IMG/VR virus record: IMGVR_UViG_3300047557_000734
Location: 1-42,989 of that record
DNA length: 42,989 nt
Direction: 5' to 3' (one strand)
Source of the DNA: a virus
The notes under the pieces: generated by a model
Seen by the model: the letters and a program-made list of their open reading frames with translations, nothing else
Told to the model about the DNA's origin: nothing
Databases searched by the model: none
Position numbers and translations under genes: made by a program
Part shown: positions 39,235-42,989 of the stretch, one piece after another
Layout: each line of letters starts with the position of its first letter
How positions within the stretch are numbered: the stretch's first letter is position 1

Positions 39235-39493
39235 GAAACGCCGCCACCGCAACGCGCTCACCAATCTCCCACGCCGCAGCATCCCGAGGAATCTGATGCT
39301 GAGCATAACTATTCCCATAGAACACCACAAGCACCAGACTACCAGTATCACGATACTGATCCACAGCCATCGGCACTACCTTATCACCCACATGAAAGTC
39401 AAAGTCTACACGATCCGCAAACGATCCACTAGACTTCTCCAACCGGCTGACAGACTCATACCCCGCCAGTACCTCTGCAACATTCTCCAACAT
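39227..39493 (-). CDS. 88-residue hypothetical protein
   Basis: ATG at 39493 with GGAAAGGTAGG upstream. It has an N-terminal helix (ENVAEVLAGYESVSRLEKSS), a beta-rich core (VDFDFHVGDKVVPMAVDQYR, TGSLVLVVFYGNSYAQHQI) and a final helix. The DKVVPM...GSLVLVVFYG layout suggests a small barrel. Function unknown. Confidence 0.55.
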   Translation of the reverse strand: MLENVAEVLAGYESVSRLEKSSGSFADRVDFDFHVGDKVVPMAVDQYRDTGSLVLVVFYGNSYAQHQIPRDAAAWEIGERVAVAAFHA

Positions 39494-39494
39494 C

Positions 39495-39686
39495 CTAGCC
39501 TACCTTTCCGGGCTTATGCCCACGCACTTCATCCAACGGAAGCCAACCAAACCAACCACACTCGGAACAATCAGCGAACACCATAGTCCTACCCTCAAAA
39601 CCAGAAACACTATCATTCACGCGAAGCATATCAAAAACAATATTGTGCTCGCGCAAACGATTCTTTGTTCTCTGACTCTGCTTCAT
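39495..39686 (-). CDS. Small CxxC protein
   Basis: A 63-residue protein starting at ATG 39686 (GGAAAGGGGTAG before it; a GTG directly upstream is possible). It has a basic N-terminus (KQSQRTKNRLREHNIVFDML), then FADCSECGWFGWLPLDEV with one CxxC pair, half of a zinc knuckle. A promoter with an extended -10 lies 20 bp upstream. Function unknown. Confidence 0.55.
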   Translation of the reverse strand: MKQSQRTKNRLREHNIVFDMLRVNDSVSGFEGRTMVFADCSECGWFGWLPLDEVRGHKPGKVG

Positions 39687-39705
39687 CACTACCCCTTTCC
39701 AATCA

Positions 39706-39734
39706 AGGCTAGCATACGCCTAAGCCTCTGTCAA
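39706..39734 (-). promoter_or_regulatory. Promoter-like element upstream of the CxxC gene
   Basis: TTGACA (39729-39734), 17 bp, TAGCCT (39706-39711), with TGC before the -10. The -35 lies within the last codons of the upstream gene. The -10 is weaker than in the other minus-arm promoters. Confidence 0.65.
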
Positions 39735-39920
39735 ATCATCAAACAATGCCGCACACTCATCAGCCATACGCGCAGCATCCCCAAAAATCTTAGTCCTACC
39801 ACGATAATGCTGAAACGAATCCACCGTCTCCCAAATCTCGTAGAACTTATCCCGCGAATCATACGTCACTTCCACCACACCACGCGCATGATGTGCCTGG
39901 TACTTCACGGACTCAGCCAT
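39720..39920 (-). CDS. 66-residue hypothetical protein
   Basis: ATG at 39920 behind AGAGGATTAGT. Sequence: AESVKYQAHHARGVVEVTYD, then a helix (SRDKFYEIWETVDSFQHYRG) and an acidic end (DECAALFDDLTEA). The frame continues upstream but without a ribosome site. Function unknown. Confidence 0.55.
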   Translation of the reverse strand: MAESVKYQAHHARGVVEVTYDSRDKFYEIWETVDSFQHYRGRTKIFGDAARMADECAALFDDLTEA

Positions 39921-39921
39921 A

Positions 39922-40050
39922 CTAATCCTCTTCCTCGCAAGTATCCTCACAATCATGCCCATAATACCACTCATTAGCATCATCCTCATCGAACAGGTCA
40001 AACACCCTGTTACATTCGGGGCACTTTGCTTTGTTACTAATATAGCCCAT
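39922..40050 (-). CDS. 42-residue zinc-ribbon-like protein
   Basis: ATG at 40050, four bases after the previous stop. CPEC near the N-terminus and HDCEDTC near the C-terminus are about 24 residues apart, a possible small zinc ribbon, with a very acidic spacer (FDLFDEDDANEWYY). Function unknown. Confidence 0.5.
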   Translation of the reverse strand: MGYISNKAKCPECNRVFDLFDEDDANEWYYGHDCEDTCEEED

Positions 40051-40054
40051 TATA

Positions 40055-40210
40055 CTAGCCCAAATCACGCATGATGCCATCGTGGATACCAAGACCCAGC
40101 GCGGCCATCCGCTCGTTTTTGTACAGCCACCAACCGAACCGATCCACCACGTCACCGACGCCAATCGCGTCGGCGATGATCGCCATCCAGAATCCGACGA
40201 AGTAAAACAT
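40055..40210 (-). CDS. 51-residue amphipathic/membrane-like protein
   Basis: ATG at 40210 behind AAAGGATTTGTAAA, 46 bp from a promoter -10. The first 20 residues (FYFVGFWMAIIADAIGVGDV) are hydrophobic and could be membrane-associated; the rest is amphipathic with paired Trp. DNA is clearly GC-richer than the genes after it. Function unknown. Confidence 0.55.
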   Translation of the reverse strand: MFYFVGFWMAIIADAIGVGDVVDRFGWWLYKNERMAALGLGIHDGIMRDLG

Positions 40211-40255
40211 TTTACAAATCCTTTCTTTAGATTTTACACTCTACCAACTACAACT

Positions 40256-40302
40256 AGACTAGCACACATCATAACTAGCCGTCAAGTGACGGAAACCCGT
40301 CA
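40256..40302 (-). promoter_or_regulatory. Promoter with overlapping upstream inverted repeat
   Basis: TTGACG (40280-40285), 18 bp, TAGTCT (40256-40261), with TGC before the -10. Immediately upstream TGACGG-AAAC-CCGTCA (40287-40302) is a perfect 6-bp dyad overlapping the stop codon of the preceding gene, perhaps a terminator stem without T tract or an operator. Confidence 0.65.
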
Positions 40303-40875
40303 ATCCGCACCGCCACGATACGCGCACCAAACCGCAGCCTGCATATCACGCGGAGACAAACCATACTCATCCGCCAACACATTCACAGCCGCCACAATCG
40401 TAGCCCGCACGCTAGGCGTCACATCACTACCCAAATCCGCGGCCTTCGACATAATCGTATCCACCGTCACAATATCCGCGTCACACATAATGTTCCGATA
40501 GAACGCGGACACCTTAGGCCCGGACACAAGAACACTATAACGCCGCGCATCAACGGCCAAGCGTGCCCGCTTCACATTCGCAGGCAGCACACCATAACGC
40601 GCACGATACCGGCGCCGATCACCCACGCGAATACTAGCCGCATCGCCTAGCAGTAGCCTAGCCGCTCGCACATTCTGCCGCCAACGCGCACGCGGAGACA
40701 AGATCGCAACAATAGCCGCGCACCGCTGAACACTATAACCCGAATCCTGCGCCATACTGCGGCACTCTAGTAGCGCACGCGGATACCATTCCATACCCTC
40801 GCGGAATGCTCGCGCGTGCCCATACGCTGCCAGGTGCGCACGATACGCGGATACCGTAGCGTCTAGCGTACTCAT
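40300..40875 (-). CDS. Putative HhH-GPD-like phage protein (DUF7178-like)
   Basis: A 191-residue, Arg/Ala-rich protein whose ATG overlaps the upstream stop. The order GMEWYPRALLECRSMA, then CAAIVAILSPRARWRQNVRA, then SGPKVSAFYRNIM with VTVDTIMSKAA, then DMQAAVWCAYRGG matches a phage family with 'SPR..W..N', 'G.K..aFy.nI' and 'QA..W...R' blocks, which I recall as DUF7178 and which resembles HhH-GPD base-excision glycosylases. A DNA-repair or base-handling role is inference. GC-rich codons. Confidence 0.6.
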   Translation of the reverse strand: MSTLDATVSAYRAHLAAYGHARAFREGMEWYPRALLECRSMAQDSGYSVQRCAAIVAILSPRARWRQNVRAARLLLGDAASIRVGDRRRYRARYGVLPANVKRARLAVDARRYSVLVSGPKVSAFYRNIMCDADIVTVDTIMSKAADLGSDVTPSVRATIVAAVNVLADEYGLSPRDMQAAVWCAYRGGAD

Positions 40876-41126
40876 CCGCGGAACTCTGCCAGCACGCCCG
40901 CAAGTTCGCGCCGGTCCAACGTCGGATCGTCGAACGCATAACCGTCCGGCGTCTCCACACCCGCCAGTCCCGCCCACGCCACGAAACCGTCCCACGAGAT
41001 TCGGCGATCGTGCCCGCTAGACGCATCCACGTACGCCACGGCCTCACGATATAGCCCCTCATCGTTGCCAATCCATAGGGCTACGTTCCACGTCGCGCGG
41101 TTCGCCTTGCCATTGTAATCGTCCAT
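40872..41126 (-). CDS. DUF7249-like small protein
   Basis: An 84-residue protein. The N-terminus YNGKANRATWNVALWIGNDE matches the 'YNGW.N..TW.V.LW..NDE' signature of a small family in phages and plasmids (I recall DUF7249). The rest has FVAWAGLAGVETPDGYAFDD. ATG at 41126 lies behind GTGGAAGGATCGGCACG, the shared ribosome site of the tRNA-like-punctuated operon, and the stop overlaps the next ATG. Function unknown. Confidence 0.68.
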   Translation of the reverse strand: MDDYNGKANRATWNVALWIGNDEGLYREAVAYVDASSGHDRRISWDGFVAWAGLAGVETPDGYAFDDPTLDRRELAGVLAEFRG

Positions 41127-41162
41127 CGTGCCGATCCTTCCACTATGCCGGACTATTCCGGA
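41127..41162 (-). promoter_or_regulatory. Conserved start-associated leader 1
   Basis: Hairpin CCGGA-ATAG-TCCGG followed by TAGTGGAAGGATCGGC ahead of ATG 41126. It is one of four aligned leaders whose stems change on both sides while the AGGATxGGC ribosome site is kept. Confidence 0.7.
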
Positions 41163-41217
41163 CGTGCTAGCCGGGAATCGGACCCGGTACGCCTAAGCGT
41201 AGCACCATGCCTAGCAC
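41163..41217 (-). ncRNA. tRNA-like element 1 (no D arm)
   Basis: 55 nt: a perfect 7-bp acceptor-like stem (GTGCTAG / CTAGCAC), a T-arm-like hairpin with 5-bp stem and 7-nt loop (CCGGG TCCGATT CCCGG) directly stacked on it, and a 5-bp hairpin TACGC-TTAG-GCGTA where anticodon or variable arm would be. Only 9 nt replace the D arm. A lone G occupies the discriminator place. Confidence 0.6.
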
Positions 41218-41227
41218 CTTGCAAGCC

Positions 41228-41563
41228 TTACGGGGTGACTAGATCAGTATGCCCCACGGTCAGCGCTATGGCATCCTGCCCATACTTGCCACAATCCAGG
41301 ACCAGGCACGCGCGCAAGGCTCGCACATTGTCCGCAGGCATGTCCGCCACGTACGTCGCCGACGCTTCCGGCACGCCATCCCATTCGCCGACACTGTGCG
41401 CGGCGTTCACGTAGACGACATCCGCGAACCGGGCGAGATGTCCGCTAATCCCATCGCGGAATGCCTGCCAGCGGTCCTCCGCCATCGGCTGATCCCCTAC
41501 GTTCCGGCCGATGCTGATCGTAACCGTAACCGTACTGCTAGTCGCACGATACCCGCTAGGCAT
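41228..41563 (-). CDS. Hypothetical protein of the punctuated operon
   Basis: A 111-residue protein, ATG at 41563 behind AAAGGATGGGCGCA. It starts with a strand (SSTVTVTISIGRNVGDQP), has a helix (RWQAFRDGISGHLARFADVV) and a long second half with VGEWDGVPEASATYVADMPA and RALRACLVLDCGKYGQ. Alpha/beta, GC-rich. Function unknown. Confidence 0.6.
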   Translation of the reverse strand: MPSGYRATSSTVTVTISIGRNVGDQPMAEDRWQAFRDGISGHLARFADVVYVNAAHSVGEWDGVPEASATYVADMPADNVRALRACLVLDCGKYGQDAIALTVGHTDLVTP

Positions 41564-41601
41564 TGCGCCCATCCTTTCACTATTCGGGAACATTCCCAAA
41601 A
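41564..41601 (-). promoter_or_regulatory. Conserved start-associated leader 2
   Basis: Hairpin GGGAA-TG-TTCCC followed by ATAGTGAAAGGATGGGC ahead of ATG 41563. Stem bases differ from leaders 1 and 3 but pairing is kept. Confidence 0.7.
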
Positions 41602-41660
41602 TGGTACCCGGAGAATCGAACCCCGATACCTGCAGCGTAGCAGGCAGCGCCAACGTACCC
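41602..41660 (-). ncRNA. tRNA-like element 2 (no D arm)
   Basis: 59 nt: GGTAC / GTACC acceptor core (5 bp, mismatches at both ends), T arm CGGGG TTCGATT CTCCG with canonical loop, and an anticodon-like stem CCTGC / GCAGG with 6-nt loop TACGCT. Nine nucleotides replace the D arm. It shares TGCTACGCT with element 1. Confidence 0.6.
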
Positions 41661-41667
41661 GGCAAGC

Positions 41668-41883
41668 CTAGCCGCGCGGATCCACGCCAAGCGAATCGCA
41701 GACCCTTACCAGGGCTTCCCATGCGTCCAGCATTTCGGAACCGATGGGGCTTACTGAGTACGCGCGCCCGTTCGGCGCCATGCTGCCGAGATGCATGTCC
41801 AGTACCGCCCATGCATCTAGCACATCCTGCACCTTCGCCAGCGTATCCGCGTCCACGATGCTATGCGCCATTGCCTGTGCCAT
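41668..41883 (-). CDS. Small helical protein of the punctuated operon
   Basis: A 71-residue protein, ATG at 41883 behind GTGAAAGGATCGGCAGA. Helical: AQAMAHSIVDADTLAKVQDV then LDAWAVLDMHL, and EMLDAWEALVRVCDSLGV near the end. It resembles the 42199-41972 product in style (VDADTL / VDTL followed by a long helix), so the two may be distant paralogues. Function unknown. Confidence 0.6.
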   Translation of the reverse strand: MAQAMAHSIVDADTLAKVQDVLDAWAVLDMHLGSMAPNGRAYSVSPIGSEMLDAWEALVRVCDSLGVDPRG

Positions 41884-41920
41884 TCTGCCGATCCTTTCAC
41901 TAGTCCGGACCATTCCGGAA
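41884..41920 (-). promoter_or_regulatory. Conserved start-associated leader 3
   Basis: Hairpin CCGGA-ATGG-TCCGG followed by TAGTGAAAGGATCGGC ahead of ATG 41883. It is nearly identical to leader 1. Confidence 0.7.
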
Positions 41921-41963
41921 GGATGCCGCGGGAATCGGACCCGCGCGAAGCGCCAGCGCATCC
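41921..41963 (-). ncRNA. tRNA-like element 3 (minimal)
   Basis: 43 nt: 6-bp acceptor-like stem (GGATGC / GCATCC), T arm GCGGG TCCGATT CCCGC with the same loop as element 1, and only a 3-bp GCG-CTT-CGC hairpin between. This is the smallest of the four, essentially an acceptor-T minihelix. Confidence 0.55.
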
Positions 41964-41971
41964 GGCAACAC

Positions 41972-42199
41972 CTAAGCCGCGCTCGTCGTCCTCTCCTCCA
42001 CATCCTGCGCGAGCAGTGCAGCACGCACTAGCAGCGTCTCCACATCCGTCGCCAGCACCTCCACGCGCCGCAACGTATCCACGTCCGCCGCGTTCACACT
42101 CTCCGCCGGATCACCGATCCACGCACGCTGCACCGCATCCAACGCCGCGGCCAGATCCTCCACCGCCGCCAGCATGTAATCGTGCGATACCTTCTCCAC
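41972..42199 (-). CDS. Small helical protein, first gene of the leftward operon
   Basis: A 75-residue protein from GTG 42199 behind GAGAGGATAGGCGCA. Almost entirely helical (DYMLAAVEDLAAALDAVQRA; VDTLRRVEVLATDVETLLVR). It is the first gene after a strong promoter and is probably expressed immediately on infection. GC-rich. Function unknown; a host-directed early protein is a guess. Confidence 0.6.
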   Translation of the reverse strand: MEKVSHDYMLAAVEDLAAALDAVQRAWIGDPAESVNAADVDTLRRVEVLATDVETLLVRAALLAQDVEERTTSAA

Positions 42200-42238
42200 T
42201 GCGCCTATCCTCTCAGTCTGCCCGCAACCCGCGGGAAT
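42200..42238 (-). promoter_or_regulatory. Conserved start-associated leader 4
   Basis: Hairpin CCCGC-GGGTT-GCGGG followed by GACTGAGAGGATAGGC ahead of GTG 42199. It is the most diverged of the four, but keeps position, stem and ribosome site. Confidence 0.65.
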
Positions 42239-42304
42239 GATGCGCCCGGACTTGCACCGGAAACCGTGGAGCCTACCAGCCCCACAGTCGCACTATGCCG
42301 CACC
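42239..42304 (-). ncRNA. tRNA-like element 4
   Basis: 66 nt: 6-bp acceptor-like stem (GGTGCG / CGCATC with one G-U), T-arm-like CCGG TGCAAGT CCGG (4 bp, 7-nt loop), and a 7-bp stem GTGGGGC / GCTCCAC with 6-nt loop in the anticodon-arm place. Twelve nucleotides replace the D arm. Confidence 0.5.
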
Positions 42305-42447
42305 GTCTCGGCTACTCATCCGGCACGTTTGGCTACAAACCCGCGTTACCGTTTCGCCTATGTCCGCGCGGTCAGCCGTCGCGTTCACCGTTTCCCAAGT
42401 GCGCCATACGCCGCCCGGGCTAGGTGTGAATCTGTGAAACTAAGCGA
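42305..42447 (-). other. Untranslated leader of the leftward operon
   Basis: 143 nt between the promoter -10 and the first tRNA-like element. It contains two near-identical words (GAAACGGTGAACGCG and GAAACGGTAACGCG, about 42380-42394 and 42342-42355). A start codon with 11 following codons exists (ATG GCG CAC...), without a ribosome site. I see no convincing gene. Confidence 0.45.
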
Positions 42448-42476
42448 ATCCTAGGGCACACCGTCCACCGTGTCAA
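42448..42476 (-). promoter_or_regulatory. Main leftward promoter
   Basis: TTGACA (42471-42476), 17 bp, TAGGAT (42448-42453). It is the first promoter left of the origin region and drives the tRNA-like-punctuated operon. A CCCTAAC half-site of the nearby dyads lies 9 bp upstream of the -35 (42485-42491), so the same protein may regulate it. Confidence 0.85.
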
Positions 42477-42633
42477 GTGCCAATCCCTAACGGATCGTCG
42501 TCATCCGCAAACCCCTGCAAACAAGCCAAACACAAGGCACAGACAGACTGTTATTCTGTTGTGGATTAGCAGGTGAAAGTGTTCACAACTCTACAACTGT
42601 TTGGTTGTGGATGGTGTCGGCTGACGAGGAGAC

Positions 42634-42647
42634 CGAACATACGTTCG
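42634..42647. promoter_or_regulatory. LexA (SOS) box-like operator in the origin region
   Basis: CGAAC-ATAC-GTTCG, an exact match to the Gram-positive SOS box CGAAC-RNRY-GTTYG. It lies between the leftward promoter and the GTTAGG dyads. Confidence 0.62.
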
Positions 42648-42679
42648 CTCGCGTGGGGGGTGTATGTAACGCTCGTCGT

Positions 42680-42789
42680 GTTAGGCTCCCCTAACGATCA
42701 GTGTTAGGCTGCCCTAACGATCCCCCCGCTCTCCGAGCACGCGCAGGCTCCTGATAATCCGCAGCAGATTAGCGTTAGGCGACCCTAAC
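42680..42789. repeat. Three GTTAGG-N4-CCTAAC dyads
   Basis: Identical 6-bp arms with variable 4-bp centres at 42680-42695 (centre CTCC), 42703-42718 (CTGC) and 42774-42789 (CGAC). The first two are 23 bp apart start to start and both continue into GATC. A half-site is at 42485-42491. They look like binding sites for a dimeric protein: replication initiator, partition-type or repressor. Confidence 0.75.
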
Positions 42790-42862
42790 CCCCCGTTCGC
42801 ATACCCACACATGTATATATTATACCCTATTTATTTTTGGCACGGTTGGGTTTTGGTTGTGT

Positions 42863-42989
42863 TTTTTTTTTTGTTAACGATTGTGTTACAATGTTGTTAT
42901 GGTTTTGTTTGGGGTATATAGGTGTATGTGTGTGTATTGTGTGTTTTTGTGTATTTACTTTTTTAGGTTACTGTATGTGCTTATAGTAT
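42863..42989. repeat. 127-bp direct terminal repeat, right copy
   Basis: Identical to bases 1-127. The T run here is 11 long, preceded by a G at 42861. See the left copy for interpretation. Confidence 0.95.

Larger units (their letters stand above)
42477..42862. other. Head-to-head non-coding region: candidate origin and control region
   Basis: No gene seen. The region holds two GTTGTGGAT words (42558-42566, 42604-42612) resembling DnaA boxes, a LexA-type box, three GTTAGG dyads and, at its right, AT-rich DNA (ATGTATATATTATACCC then TTTATTTTT) suited to unwinding, next to the T run of the repeat. Strand composition flips across it and transcription diverges from it, all expected of a bidirectional origin. 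Confidence 0.6.

Noticed and set aside
42200-42304. Possible cobalamin riboswitch: CCGGTGCAAGTCCGG resembles the B12-riboswitch core and the phage has a B12 enzyme.
   Set aside because: The AGGGAA and GCCACTG boxes and the closing stem are missing, the element is not next to the reductase, and the tRNA-like reading fits the three sister elements.
41163-42304. Four ordinary tRNA genes.
   Set aside because: None has a D arm, T stems and acceptor ends contain mismatches, anticodon loops are 4-6 nt, and lengths are 43-66 nt.
1-42989. Integrase, excisionase, CI-like repressor or attachment site.
   Set aside because: No tyrosine or serine recombinase signature or repressor with clear operator was found; the LexA-type boxes are the only hint of a dormant state.

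Overview
The window is one complete genome of a short-tailed, double-stranded DNA phage, probably lytic. The first 127 bases recur exactly as the last 127 bases, so the contig is circular or circularly permuted with a unit of 42,862 bp. It carries a podovirus-type virion set (terminase, P22-like portal, scaffold, capsid, connector, nozzle-like tail protein, collagen-like fibre with a tail-collar domain, large internal virion proteins) and no tape-measure protein, integrase or recognisable repressor. A host in the Actinobacteria or a related Gram-positive group is inferred, not shown. The basis is two sites matching the Gram-positive LexA box, a DNA-repair-like gene of a family I associate with actinobacteria, and strong AGGAGG ribosome sites.

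The genome has two arms. From about 0.2 to 23.4 kb every gene is on the plus strand and the coding strand is rich in G and T. This arm holds structure, packaging, DNA ejection and two holin-like proteins, and ends at a strong intrinsic terminator near 23.4 kb. From about 42.5 kb down to 23.55 kb every gene is on the minus strand, again G/T-rich on the coding strand. This arm holds replication (split family A DNA polymerase, primase-helicase, SSB), recombination (Rad52-like annealing protein, Cas4/RecB-like nuclease, second nuclease), nucleotide metabolism (dUTPase, class II ribonucleotide reductase), repair, a two-piece sigma-like factor, the endolysin, three tRNAs (Leu-UAA, Leu-CAA, Gln-UUG) and many small proteins. 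The arms meet tail-to-tail at 23.4 kb and head-to-head at 42.48-43.0/0 kb. The head-to-head region is non-coding and holds three GTTAGG-N4-CCTAAC dyads, a LexA-type box, two DnaA-box-like words and AT-rich DNA, so it is the likely origin and control region.

The most unusual signals are these. (1) At 40.9-42.3 kb four consecutive small genes are each preceded by a D-arm-less tRNA-like element, then a small hairpin with compensatory changes, then a near-identical ribosome site. (2) The family A DNA polymerase is cut exactly at the TGRMSS...NVQNIP junction by a 1.9-kb, five-gene cassette. (3) Sigma region 2 and region 4 are encoded by separate overlapping genes. (4) Near-consensus TTGACA-17-TATAAT promoters with extended -10 elements lie inside and between genes of the minus arm. 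(5) Two LexA-type operators sit in a phage with no integrase. (6) A 45-residue protein matches the RanBP2 zinc-finger spacing.
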